DNA of 64,000 bases, taken from assembly GCA_008694505.1 (NCBI GenBank), contig VZDJ01000033.1, positions 2,698,699 through 2,762,698 on the forward strand. The letters run 5' to 3'. The notes beneath the pieces were generated by a model, which had not been told where the DNA came from, searched no databases, and was given only the letters and a program-made list of their open reading frames with translations. This document shows, piece after piece, positions 49,270 through 61,180 of the stretch. Source of the stretch: Cyanoderma ruficeps (lineage: Eukaryota; Chordata; Aves; Passeriformes; Timaliidae). The position numbers were made by a program, and so were the translations under genes. Position 1 is the first letter of the stretch. Every line of letters starts with the position of its first letter.

Positions 49270-51882
49270 GACACCCAGATGAAGGCAGTCAGAAAACCAA
49301 GGTCCAACTAATCCCCTGCTCCCATCTGATGAAGCCTCCTGCTTCATTATCCACCTTTGCCTCATCTGTGCAGCCTGCAGCACTCAGGGCATGGATCTGG
49401 ATCTGTCCCAGTGCTGAGGCACCTGTGACCCAGCTCAGTTACAGATGCCAGAATTCAGCTTCATGCCGCTCTCCCCTGCTTGCCACATCCTGAGCAGCCT
49501 CCCCTAACGACCCCTCCTTGCTCTCCTCCCTCTCTGGGGTGACAAAGGCACTCTGGGCTGCTTGGGGGAACAACTGGTGGTGCAAGTGGTGGTCCAGTGG
49601 TGCAAAGCTGGAGGGCACACTGCCCTGCCTGCAGGGGGTTAAAGGCCTGAGCAAGGGAAATGCTTAAACTGAGTAAAGCCCTCAGGCTGCTGGGCAGGGG
49701 CCAGCCATCCAGGGTGAAACCCCTCCTTGCAGGGTCAGCCAGAGGCTGGGGGTCTGGCAGGAGGCACATCTGAGCCTTGGGGACAGGGTGGCATGAGTTG
49801 CCATGGCCAAGTAGTGCCATCCCAAGAAGGGAAAGCTGGGACAGGTGTGCTGTAGCCATCACAAGGACAATCACAGCAACCCTGTGCTGCCAAAACATTG
49901 GCTCCTGCTGGGCACTGAAAGTGGCACCTCTAATTTGGCTTTCCAGGCTGTGGCATAAAGGGGGGCTGCCTGCTTGCTGTCCTGCACCCTGGCACCAAGG
50001 GGGTGACAGGGGCTGCTGTGCTGCCCTGTTGTGCACCTGGGACACAACTGCTGGCTCAAATGTGGGTGAGGATGGCCAGAGAAAACCTCAGTTTAAAGAC
50101 TGGCGTCACAAATGACCAACTCTCCGGTCAGGGTTGAAGAGAAGGAGAGAAATGCGCTTCTGATTAGGTCTGATTGGCTTGAAAGTTTCTCTCTGCACAT
50201 ACTTTTCAAAATAAAGCAATTCTGAATAGGCCTTGTGTATTCTGGGGGTGAGGGAGGGAAGAGAGGAGGGAAACCAGGTGGAAGAGAAAAATGCTTCAGC
50301 TGACAATGACTGAGAGGGAGAGAATTGCACAGTAACGTGCCATCCATCTACCGGGCAAGATTCATTATTCACAGCTCAGTCATCTGGTTCTAAATTTTAA
50401 ATGTCATCTAAAGTGCTTTTTGAATTCATCAGTTTTAAAAGATATTTACTAAGAAGCAAAACATTGTGTTATTACTCAGAGGCCCTGGGGGCTGTGGGAT
50501 GACAGGCAGTGAGGAGCCAGCTGAACTGGAAACCTCTCACCACCATTCCCAGGTGGCCCTTGATGCTGCCCATGCCTCCATCCCAACAAGGTTCTCATCC
50601 TTTCTGAAGGTATCTGACAGATTTCAGACAGTGAAGAAGGACCCTACACCTTCTTTGCTGCATCTGCACCATCACTGCCAGAACCAGCAGTGCCCCCGGG
50701 ACACCCCCCCACACCCCCGCCACACAGGCCCATAAACTGGTGGGCAGATTTTTACATCACCCTGCAGCACTCTCTTAAACAATATTAAAATCTCAGCCAT
50801 GGAATGTGATTAGCAATTAGAAATCAGGCCTGAAAGGAGACACAATATTGTTCCCTACCCCCAAATGGCGAGGTCTCCCTTCTTCCCCCTCACACAAGCC
50901 TGGCACAGTGCCCTTAGCATGATCACTCCCACACTAATGTCTTTCTGTTCACACAGTCGTTTCTTCACTGGCAAAGCCGTGCATAGCCTCAAGATATTTA
51001 AGCTGTGCATTGTGTGGTAATAGCTTTGTAATGGTGTTCATCTATCACCCATTTGAAATATCCTCCCTCTGCCCACTGACCCATCTCCTGTGGCTCCACC
51101 GCTCTGCAAACAAACACTGCTGAGAATTTCAGAGAGGCACGCTTGTGGAAAAAAAAAAGGAGTGCAGGGAGAAAAACAGAATGAAAACTTCCTAACCAGA
51201 CCTTCACAGCCCATGGCCCATGCTCAGGGCTGCATGACTCAGGTGAAATTTGAGCTGACTCAGAGGTGAAATGCAGTGCCCAGCTCAGAGAATAACATCA
51301 GTACTGTTGTGGGAATTGCATTATTCCCTTCCCATCTCCACGGAGATTGTCAAATACAAAAAATAGCAAGAAGCTTTAAAGAAATCTGGGCATAGTGAGC
51401 ACTGTGTTGGAGAATTGGAATTAGCATCCTAGTGATTCCTTCTGCATTTTGTCTGCCTTTCCTGTCTCTACTGAACCCATTTGAAGCACACTGGCATAAA
51501 GAAAGATCCCCGCAGACATTGGATGACTCAAAAACCCCAAAGTATTCTGTGGCTGAGCTTAATTTCTTCTACTATCTACAGATACAAAATTTTGGTTCTG
51601 CTTTGCCTCTGAGTCAGCATAAAAGATGCTTCCAATTTTATTTGAATCACTTCATTCATGGAATAATAGAATTATAAGGATTATAAAGCAATAATCCTCA
51701 GCACTCCATGGGATCAAAGCAGTATTCAAATATTAAGCAACATTCAGAGAAGATAGGTCAGGTATTATTATCCTCATTTTCCAGAGGGAAGATGGGAAGA
51801 CATGACTTTAAAGCACAGGACTTCTTCCTGGGAGGATTTATGTTGGTGTTAGGAAAATTAATCCACAAACACCAGAGGTTTA
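49270..51882. other. Non-coding stretch, partly GC-richer
   Basis: 49.36-50.1 kb is locally GC-rich and open on both strands (up to 194 codons on the minus strand), but the translations are low-complexity Pro/Ala/Leu/Ser and match no family I know. The rest shows nothing recognisable. Confidence 0.5.
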
Positions 51883-52370
51883 TGTCCAAAAAGGAGACAC
51901 AGGATTCCTTTTACTTTATTTGAATAAAGGGAGAGGCCATGGGGCATTTCCCCTGGGGTGTCTCCAGTTTTGGAGGACACAGCCTCCTATTTATCCCAAT
52001 TTCCTAGCCACATTTCCCTCTCTCTTTCCCCATTGGGGAGGTACTTGAGAGGTACAGACTTCCCAGAGTGCTTAATACCTAAAATTCCCCTTTAATATAT
52101 GACCCCCCTTTTAATTTTTAATTCTTATTCAATTTATGGGGTTTCCCCCTAATTTCTTTCACCTTTCAATATCCAATTTCATTTATCAGCAAACCTACAG
52201 TTTGTTTGTGAAGGCAAATATCTTCTTTTCCATTAATCCATCAGTGGAATCCTTCCCATTGTTTCTTTTATCTCTCAGTGCTGGTTTTATCCACCAGCAG
52301 ACCCAGTGCTTGTTTGTAAAGACAAATCTGTCATTCCTCTCTTTGGGAACCACGTGCCCCAGGCCAGCTT
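51883..52370 (-). mobile_element. Songbird-type LTR, minus orientation (right end approximate)
   Basis: The element begins on the plus strand with TGTCCAAAAAGGAGACACAG. Read on the minus strand it has a TATA-like box (TATATTAAA, near 52091-52100) and an AATAAA signal (TTTATT at 51915-51920), so it is an LTR pointing left. The upstream part carries two imperfect copies of a block of about 90 bases: CAGCAAACCTACAGTTTGTT at 52188 and CAGCAGACCCAGTGCTTGTT at 52297. This is U3 enhancer-like duplication. I recall this sequence type from finch genomes. The right boundary and target duplication are not resolved. Confidence 0.65.
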
Positions 52371-52548
52371 GAGGAGTCCCTCCATCCTGAATGCCGTGCT
52401 TAGAGCCTCAGCCCCGTGCCTGGTCCCTCCTCACCTCCACAGCACTGCTCCTTAGAGCTCTTCCCTGCCACCTCCAGCATTCACCAGTGCTCCTGCCTTT
52501 CCAAATAACAAATGAAATATGCAATATCAGCATCCCAAAGTCTGCGGT

Positions 52549-53210
52549 TGTAGGAGCCTGATCTGAGAGATGTGGGACAAGAGGCAGCTCTTCAAAATGC
52601 TGTTTATTGTATAGAAGGTGTTACAGCAGTCGTGGGACAGAGCCACACCTAAAGCTGCCACCTACAGCTCATAGGCAAGCCTGAAGTTGTTAGTTCTGGT
52701 TACAATGCATTATATAGTTTTCTTTACCGAGCATCTCAATACATACAAACCAGTCAGCATCACACACAACACCTTTACCATTACCTCTGGCCTATCATAA
52801 CTACTGCCATTACAGTATTATGTTACAGTTTAAGCTTCAAGTTGTTTTTCTGTTTTCTTGCAGCAGAAAATTCTTAGACCTTTTTTCTACTTGCTACATC
52901 AGTATGTTTGTTTGCCTATGATATCTCTGCTTTTCCTAAGATCTATTTCTGCTTGGTAAAAACATCTTCTTTGTTTGTGGTCAACATATCCTTTGCTCCA
53001 GCCATAAAGCCTCATTCCAGGTTGACTTAAGCTTTGCTTTCTTAGTTGTCCGGTAACTACTGTCTCAGCAATTCTTAATTTAGACATCTTTCATTCTTCT
53101 GTATCAAAACTTGCTTCCATCTCTATTCTGCTCTCAAGTTCCACATTCAGAGAGCTTTCTGCCAAGCATACATATCTGTGAAACATTCTTGTCAAACTTT
53201 CATCTTTCTC
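52549..53210 (-). mobile_element. Second LTR-like element, minus orientation (right end uncertain)
   Basis: It starts on the plus strand with TGTAGGAGCCTGATCTGAGA. On the minus strand a TATA box (TATATAA, from 52710-52716) precedes an AATAAA signal (TTTATT, 52603-52608) by about 105 bases, and the element would end CTCCTACA. This is the expected layout of an LTR. It follows the LTR at 51883 by about 180 bases. Its far end could be anywhere from about 52.95 to 53.25 kb, and the sequence after 53.2 kb may be internal proviral remnant. No target duplication found. Confidence 0.5.
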
Positions 53211-55109
53211 AACATGAGGTTCCTCTCCCACCCTCTCCCCCAGCGCCAGCCTCTCTTGCCAAGCCCAGCTGAGCTCTGTGATGTGACCACACGAAATATC
53301 CCCCTGCAGCCTCCCAGGGCTCTTTGGCTAGCTCAGTTCCTTGAGAGGCTTTGGAGGAATAGCTCAGGGACAAGACAAAAGATTCCAAAAGAGGCTCTTC
53401 CCCTGGGATTAGTCCAATTCTCAAAGGTTTCCCGGGGGAAAAGGGCACGAACAAGGAAGAACAGGGCCTTATCTATCCCGGGGCTCAGGAAAAGATAGCT
53501 GGCTCTCAGCCAATGAGGCCAAGAAAGGAAGGAAGGGTCAAACTACATGGTTACAGGCTTCAGGGGTCCTGGGGAAAAACCATTCCCCAGAAAAATGCAA
53601 CAACCACAGGCCTGCAGCTGCCAATGCCAGCAGGCAGAGGGGGAGAATCGCCCTCCCCTCTGCCCCCAGGTGACACCATGACCCCAGACATGCCACAGGG
53701 TTGTCCTGCTGTCCCCAGGTTTTCCCCACCAGACCAAACCCTTTGGCAGAGGTTTAATGAGTTCCGTGTGCCTGCAGAGGAGGCTCACACTGCTGCCCAG
53801 GGGTTCAGGTGATGCTGCTGCAGTAAACAAGTGATGATCACGAGGAGGAGGGAGAAAACAGAAGCTGGCCACGGTGCTGCACTGTGTTTACTTACATAGC
53901 ACTCTTGAATAAACAAGTTCCAGGAACCAGGGAGCAGGGACTATCCAATTTTCCGCACTGAAGTGCACAAGATCATATGCATTAAGGAAGATGAAGAAAT
54001 ATAGCTGAAAGCCAAATACAGGTTACAGTGGCTGGAGATCATCTTCAGGAGATGAAATATTCCTTAAATGATGAAGACAATAATTCACAAGAATGAGACT
54101 CTCCAGTGAATTATGGGAGTTCTCTTCCAATAAGTTAGAAGAAATACAATTCTAAGATTTAAACACACTCATCCATCACTGGTTGTGCTTAAATAGATTT
54201 ATGGATATGTACATATTTTACCATTTTTTATATTTTTATGTATGTGACATTTTAGTTTACCTGTAGGCGATACTGGGACATGAAATGCACCAAAAACTTC
54301 TCTACACCCTCATGTATTATAGGCATGGAGAACATTTTTAAACTCAAGCACCAGTAGAGCTGACAAAAACATAAAATAAGCTGCAAAGGAAGCTTGAAGT
54401 TATTGTGTCACTTTGGGAATGGGAGGAAAGAAAGATACTGGCAGATAAACCTTTGAACCCTATAAAAACTTCCTGCGGACCAACCCAAGCAACAATCATT
54501 GGAGAGGTTGATACACTGGACTCCCAATTGACCAAGGGACCTAAAATCAAGTACCTAACTTTAAAAGCAGTATCATTTACTTCTGTGGTGAAAATTCATG
54601 TGCACAAAGCTGCAAGATCTTACTAAAGCACATTATAGACTAATGTACTTCTTCTTACACTGATAAATCCCCGGCCTTCTAACAGTTTGCTCAGACATAA
54701 ATACACATCAGATGTCCAACTATCCAGTCTTTTGACCTAAATTGAGGGCACCTTTTCTGGTTTTTTAAAAATATTGTCTCTGATTTGCTTTTTTATCTTA
54801 TCCAGTGATTATATGTAATATGTAGCTTGCAAGGAAAAGGAAGGAAGGAAGGAAGTGTTATTAATGATACANGCAACCTCCCTCGGCCCAGGTCATGAAC
54901 TGTGTGGTGCATGATCCATCTCACTGAGCCCATAGAACACTCATCAAAATAAAAATGGCATTTTATCCCAGATCAGCACGCTGACCCCTGTGTGTGGGCA
55001 CAGCCCTGCTTTACAGGCAGAGGCAGAGCATGGGTGGCTCAGACCACTCCTCCCCTCGCCTGCTGCAGCCTTCTTCACATCTGATTCAACCTAACCAGTG
55101 CCAAATGCC
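53211..55109. other. Non-coding stretch, possible retroviral remnant at left
   Basis: 53.2-53.8 kb is GC-richer than its surroundings and could be leftover provirus, but I recognise no gag, pol or env motif. The remainder is AT-rich without recognisable features, except the GGAA microsatellite near 54.84 kb and an N at 54872. Confidence 0.45.
54836..54856. repeat. GGAA tetranucleotide microsatellite
   Basis: About four to five GGAA units. GGAA is the ETS-factor core, but the run is short. Confidence 0.85.
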
Positions 55110-55115
55110 CCAAAG

Positions 55116-55454
55116 TGTGGGCCTGATATTTCTGGGTCTGAGAGATTTTAGCCTGCTCGCAGCTGCTAACTTTTTCCCAAGGAAAATTTTCTCAAGAAAG
55201 CTTCTTCTCAAAACAATCTTGGCCAACAACTCTTCTTTCTCAAAACAAGCTTTCTCCAGGTGGTGTTTTGCTGTTTCTCTGGTTTAACCAGTGGGATTAG
55301 AGAGGTGTTGTTCCTATTCACCAACCATGTTAAGTCTATATGGGAACACCCTATAAAAGGTAGTAAGAATTAGACAATAAAGGCTTTTTTCTATGCTCTT
55401 TGCCTCCTGAAATATTTGGAGTCTCTCATCTTTCTTTCGTGTCCTACAACAACA
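55116..55454 (+). mobile_element. Solo LTR with perfect 6-bp target duplication (ERVK-like)
   Basis: A 339-bp element starting TGTGGGCC and ending CAACAACA, flanked by the direct repeat CCAAAG at 55110-55115 and 55455-55460. It contains TATAAAA (55352-55358) and AATAAA (55376-55381), followed by U5-like T/C-rich sequence. The TG...CA ends, length near 340 bases and 6-base duplication fit a betaretrovirus-like (ERVK) LTR. No internal coding sequence is present, so it arose by LTR-LTR recombination. This is the best-delimited mobile element in the window. Confidence 0.88.
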
Positions 55455-55460
55455 CCAAAG

Positions 55461-57225
55461 CAAGGAAACCTTTGTCCACAATTCACACTTCTGACACACA
55501 AACATCAAACCTATGAGCCACAGTTACAGAGCACTGAGCACATTTTTTGATATCTGAGTGCTTAAGTTCTTAACCTTTGTAAAATTCTTGGGATTTCCAG
55601 TGCAGGTGGTTTACATATGGACTCAAATATGTACTCAGCCAGCTGTGGGATTGTGGGCACAGGCACTTTGACACCCCCACTTTCACACTCTTTACAAAAA
55701 GCTGGCACATCTTCCAGTACCTCCCTGCCACCTCCATGCATGCCCTTTGTCACCAAAGAGTCATCCCTAACCCGTGCAAACACACATGCAGCTGCCCAAA
55801 CTGTATCTCCAGACAAATCAAACGCCTGTATCCCTCACTGCTTTCCTCTGACAACCTTTACTGCCAGATGTATTCTCAGCTAGAGCTCACAATCACAGGA
55901 AGATTTATTTAGCTGTAGCTGTATTGATATTTGTGGATTTTGAGGCACATTCTAAACCAGACCAAATGTATTATTTTATTCTTTATTGAATAGTTACTGG
56001 TAATGCAAGTTGTCAGGAGAATACATTGCAAAAAAAAAAAAAGCTCTCTTAATGTTAAATCAATGATTCATTTACTCTCTTCATGATTAATTGCAAAGTA
56101 TTTGGAACTCTAATGACTTTTGTGGATGCAATATCATTTAATCTAAAGGAAAAAAGATCCAATCTGCATGGCAATACTGATTTTTCTCCTACGTCAGTAA
56201 AACAAGGAACTATTTACTTCCACTGCTCCAGGTGCTGGGGAAAGCTGTCAGGACCAATATGGAAGCCTGGATACCTCAGTATGGGAAATTCAAAGCTATT
56301 TTCTTTTGGAAAGGTTCATCTGTGCCTTTGATGCTGTACAGGTTAACACATGACCAAAACAATGGGCTGATTAACAGCAGTGTGCTGGGCAGAGCTGGCC
56401 TCCGTCTGAAGCATTCCTGATTCCGAGGGAGTCACAGATATTTAGCCAGTTAAAAACCAGACCACAACCCAGCATGTGTCCCCAAGAGTTTGCAGACTGA
56501 TGTTGAGTTTAGGCACCTTTTAAGCTTAGGCTTAAGCCTAAGCTACAGTTGCTCTTGTCCTCCTGTGGATCCTCATTTCCCAGGGCTGAATCAGCCCCAA
56601 GCAAAGCAGCAGCACAGCCAGGTGTGAACTTCCAGTGCCAGGGAGCCCTTCCAGACACAGAGAAATTTCAGAAGGAAACACCAGGCCATGCTTTGGCTGT
56701 CCCCAGGAGCCCACTGACCCCAGCACTGCTCACCCATCTTGCTGTCAGTACAGCACTGCTGTGTTTGCTGCAATGTGTGATCCCTGTGAGGTCAGCAGGG
56801 CTGCTGTCCAGCCCTGTGGGATCACACAGCATCCCCACTCCTGTCCGGACTCACACCCAGCATTGCTGAGGAGCACTCCTGACTCCCACCTGGCATTGGA
56901 ATGGCCACACAGGAAAATTTCCTTTACAGCCTCCTCACTGCTCCTGCTGAACTGGTGAGAATTGCAAAGGCCAGTGAGGGCAGTGTGCCCATGGCCCAGC
57001 ACGGCCACCATGGGCAGTGTGGCAGTGCCAGGCCCTGGCAGCCACACTCTGTCCCTCCTGCTGACCCCAAGCTGTCAGCAGGGCTGGCAGCTCCTCACAG
57101 GCAAAGCCCTGGCCAGGCTTCAAGGAGAAGAGGGGAAGGCAGGAGGTTTAAGCGATGCTTAAAGGACATTTAGACTGGCTTTTCATGTCACTTTAGCCCT
57201 TAACATGTAAATGAGAATCTAATCC
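55461..57225. other. Non-coding stretch
   Basis: No gene recognised. It contains an A13 run near 56030 and the 22-bp palindrome at 56523-56544. The right third is GC-richer, with short open frames in all directions. Confidence 0.55.
56523..56544. repeat. 22-bp perfect palindrome
   Basis: AGCTTAGGCTT followed at once by its exact reverse complement AAGCCTAAGCT, with no spacer. Confidence 0.85.
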
Positions 57226-57671
57226 ATCACAGAATCACAGAACCGCTAGGGTGGAAGAGGCCTTTAAGATCGTGGAGTCCAACCCAGCCCTAACACCTCA
57301 ACTAAACCATGGCACTGAGTGTCACATCCCATCTTTATTTAAACACATCCAGGGATGGTGACTCCACCACCTCCCCGGCAGACCATTCCAGTTCTTTATC
57401 ACGCTTTCAGTAAAAAACTCTTTCCTAACATCCAATCTAAATTTCCCATGGCACATTTTAGAGACTGTGTCCTCTCATTCTGTCAGCTGCTGCCTGGAGA
57501 AAGAAACCGACCCCCAGCTGAACACAGCCACCTTTCAGAGTTGTAGAGCATGATAAGGTCACCCCTGGGTCTCCTTTTCTCCAGGCAAAACAACCCCAGC
57601 TCCCTCAGCCATTCCTCACAGGGTTTATGTTCCCAGCCCCTCACCAGCCTCATTGCTCTCCTCTGGACACA
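57226..57671 (-). mobile_element. CR1 LINE fragment with intact 3' end, minus strand
   Basis: It starts on the plus strand with ATCACAGAATCACAGAACC, the reverse complement of the short ATTCTGTG-type repeat that ends CR1 elements, so the true 3' terminus is present. It continues with 'gggtggaagaggcctttaag', 'tccagggatggtgactccac', 'tgtcctctcattctgtcagc', 'ctccttttctccaggcaaaa', 'ccccagctccctcagccatt' and 'cattgctctcctctggacac'. The 5' end is truncated at about 57671, as usual for CR1. No functional reverse transcriptase remains. Confidence 0.88.
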
Positions 57672-60280
57672 TTCATTAATGTTTTCTCTTCTGCCCTTCT
57701 GCAGTCTGATGTCACCACTGTGGCTGCAGAGGGGCTTTGCTGCAGAGGCTTTAGAGTGGAGGCACACACAGAGAGCACCCCTGATGCTGCTGGTTGTTAA
57801 CAATGGCTTCACCTCCTGGCAGATCCTCAGCTGGTCACAGCTGGTGCCCAGGGCCAGGCCTGCCCTGGTGCTCACCAGCAGTGCCTGTGGTGAGCAACAT
57901 CTCTGTAGGAGTGCAGAGCTGGAGAGGTGCTTGGAGATTGGGCCCCCTGCCCTGCTCTGGCAGGTGGAAAGTTTCTGCTCATCCACCATTTATGTGGCAA
58001 CACGTGTCCAAGAGGAGACCTAAGCTAGTGTGACATAACATGGAAAAAAATGCTGGTAAAAACAGTAATGCAGGACAAGAAAAGCTGCTTTCAGCAGCAA
58101 GGGACTTGACTGCCTCAGTCCTGTGCCAACGAGTGGAGAGAGGACACAAAAACACCTGGCAAAGTGGCAAAGCTTGAGATTGGGACAAGAGCTCCAGCCT
58201 TGGGTAACACTCCCCCCACATTAAGTATTTGGATTCTCTCCTTGGCTTTGTTCCTTCTGGGATTTCCCTCCTGTGTTTCCAAACCCTCAAGCCCTGTTGT
58301 GGTGCTGCCCAGGAGCCAAGCAAGGAGGAGGCAGCAGGCCCAGAGTGCAGGGAGGAGGCTGAGAACTGGCTGCAGAGGGGACAGGGAGAGGCTGAGTGCT
58401 CTCAGCTGGCCAGGTGGGTACAGCCCACTCCTCTCCTCAGAATTGGTGACTCAAAAGTCAGCCCCAGGTGAGAAACAGAGATCAGATCCATGCCTTGCAC
58501 ACAGAACATCCTGCACACCCATGCCTGTACATACTCCCTGCCATTTCGGGCAGGGCTTGCTGGGACCTTCCAGTGCCTGCCCAGCTCCAGGATGGCACAC
58601 CTCGGGGAGGCTGGGGGAGAGCCTCCTCTGAGGTGTCAGACATCCTGCCCAGGGCACCTGAGCTCACATTCCTTCTCAACCTTGCAGCCTCCAGAAGCTC
58701 TGGGGCTCTCTGGGACACAGCTCAGAACAGCTGCCTGCTGTGTTTAAACAGAACAGTCCCATCACACATTGCAGATTGCTTCAAAGAAGGCACGAAATGA
58801 GCAATGTTCTGTTTATAAATAGCTCTGTCCCATGTTTGCCCACTGCCAGCCCATGCTGGCAGGTGAGAGGAGCAGCGAGTGAGGACTTCATCTGCTGCTG
58901 GAGCCCGGAGCTGGGGGAGCAGAGCTTGGCACTGCACCCTCTGGCAATGTGGTGCCACTTGCAAAAAGCAACTGAAAAAATGCCAGACATCTGTGCCCTC
59001 GCTGTGTGAACTAAAATGGAAAAGAACCGAATACTTTTCTTCACACTGTGATTTATAAAAAGCCCCTGTGTGATCTAAACTGACACACAAAATGACTGTC
59101 TCCTATTGATTATTTTTAACCTAATCTAGCTGACACTAATTGTAGTGGACCTGCATAATTGTGCAGAGCACTTGGATAGAATTATCATCAGCCTCATGGG
59201 GCTAATGTTATGCCAATATCACGTTTGAGCCATGTTTCCAAGACAGTCAGACATTTGCTGAGTATCAGAATAAAGGCATTTACTTTTCTTGGGAGCTTGT
59301 TGTTTTTCTTTCCTTTCAAATTTCCATCCACCTTAGGTATATCTCACACAACTGAAAGTATTGCAGGTTTTCCCTGCCCATTTGACAGCTCTTCAACAGA
59401 GCAGTGATCTCATCAGCTTTGGCCCCACACTCAGGTTCTACTCCGTTCAGCCTTGACCAACTCACCCCATCCCTTCTCCAGGCATGTAACAAGGGAAGAG
59501 AGTTTTCTTATGCCAGGAGGGTCAAAACACTGAAGTTTTGGTTTGAGAGGGGGCAGAATCTCTTACTCCTCGTAGCAGATTGGCCACAAAGGGTTCAGTA
59601 ACTTCTGGAAGGTGGCACTGAGGTCTCACGTGCCTCATGGTGGTACCACAAGGCAGGACAGTCAAATGCAGCCCAAACATTTAGGGTTTAATGAAGCAGA
59701 GTTAAGCTCCATCTGGCAACCAACAGTGGGAGAGCAGAGATCAGTGAGTCCAAGTGGAAAAGTAGCATTAATAAATGGATGGATGCACTGTGCTTCGACT
59801 GAAGGTTACAGATGGTGGTCCCAGGCTGGAGTCCTCGTTAGGAGCCATGCATTCCTCTAAAAGCATCAAGTGCACAGAAACTCTGCTGCCCCTCAACATT
59901 TTGGTACATTTTTAATTAGCAGGAGATGAAAGAATTACCTTGGCTGTACCTGCTGTTTCCACAGATATTTTGGAGCCTAACGGGTCTCTACACTCTGAAG
60001 TGGAATAATGAACACTGAGTGCTTGCTCCTGCCAACAGACACGTGTGACCTCCACCACCTCTCCCAGCAGATTCTCCTGGTTTACCCATCACCCTCCCCT
60101 CCAGGTCCACTTCAAAGAGAATCAATCTTCTCCTTCCCCATCAGCCCACATCGTTCAATTACAATCTGCACTGCGAGGTAACTTAACACCCTTAACTCCA
60201 TTTCTTAGACTGTGAAGTTAGCAAAATGGGGAGAGGGTGAGTGTAGCAGTGCGTGATTTGGGTTTTCCAATGTACTGTGC
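57672..60280. other. Non-coding stretch
   Basis: No gene recognised. 57.7-58.95 kb is somewhat GC-rich with overlapping open frames on both strands (up to 155 codons), none resembling a known protein. The rest is AT-rich and featureless to me. Confidence 0.5.
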
Positions 60281-60285
60281 ATGTT

Positions 60286-60718
60286 TGTAATGGTTTGTCC
60301 CTACCCCCCCATTCTAAACCCCCCTGGTGGTGTGCCCCTTGAACTTCTCTGATGTCAATCACCTTGCAAGAGCTAGAAGATTCTGGGAAAAAAAGCCCTG
60401 GGATTTGTCAAGGTAACTAGGGGCCACCTTCATCCATTGCCTTTCAAATATACCTTACTGGGTCCTACCCACCCCCTCCCATGTCATTCATCCCGAGCCC
60501 TTTTCTGCCCCAGAGATGCCCCCGGGCACTTAAGGAGAACCCAGAGGGGTGGTCTGGGATCCGGGACCCTCTCTACCCCTGCACTGTCCATCTGCCCTTG
60601 CGAGGTTTCCTGGAGGAATAAACCATCTAAAACCCAGCGAGAGCCACTCTTTTCTTCCACGCCGTCTGCCACGCTTCGGCCTGAGGTTCGGTGCTCTCAT
60701 AAACGAGGTGAGCCAAAT
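60286..60718 (+). mobile_element. LTR-like element, plus orientation
   Basis: Begins about TGTAATGGTTTGTCCC and has an AATAAA at 60617-60622. A U5-like stretch follows (AACCCAGCGAGAGCCACTC, then GGTGCTCTCATAAACGAGG near 60690). It carries more CpG than its flanks, consistent with a fairly young insertion. Its right end touches the opposite-facing element starting at 60719. I could not find a matching target duplication; the start could also be 60282. Confidence 0.6.
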
Positions 60719-61180
60719 TGTAATAATAAAAAAATAAAATTTATTTTCGCATAACAGCGGGTACGGAAACAAATAAAAACCACAGCCACGATAAAGATCA
60801 ATTTGATCGAATGGGGTGAATGTGAGACAGGCCTCTACCGCACCTTGCCTCCCCTTCATTCGCCCAAATCCCACCACCAAAGGTCCAGTTTTTATACTTT
60901 TGATTTTCCCTGGGGCAGGGTTTTCTTTTGTCCAGTTATCCGGGTGTTGGTATTCATCGGCCCCCTTTTGGGATTCTGATTTCCCGAGTGGGCTTTCAGG
61001 GAAAACATAAAGATGTCTGAGTGTCCATTGCAGACCATATTCAGTTTCTGAGAGGGTTTTCAGAAGAAACAGAAAGGATGTCTGAATGACCATTGCAGAT
61101 TCNTGAGGGAAAGGTTCAGGGGAAGAACAAGTTAACTGGAGCCACAGGCTGGCCCCAAAGTTGTTGAAGGTTATCAGAAG
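60719..61180 (-). mobile_element. LTR-like element, minus orientation (right end approximate)
   Basis: Starts on the plus strand with TGTAATAATAAAAAAATA. On the minus strand a TATA box (TATAAAAA; TTTTTATA at 60889-60896) lies about 145 bases before an AATAAA signal (TTTATT, 60740-60745). The putative U3 holds two diverged copies of a block with 'atgtctgagtgtccattgca' near 61013 and 'atgtctgaatgaccattgca' near 61079, enhancer-like tandem units. It abuts the plus-oriented LTR tail to tail. A 246-codon minus-strand open frame runs across both elements and is very probably accidental. Confidence 0.6.

Noticed and set aside
49461..50045. 194-codon minus-strand ORF
   Set aside because: GC-rich local composition, overlapping open frames on the plus strand, and low-complexity translation without a recognisable domain or splice context.
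57483..58023. Overlapping ORFs of 168 and 157 codons
   Set aside because: They begin inside the CR1 fragment, and the open part comes from CR1-derived sequence read in both directions.
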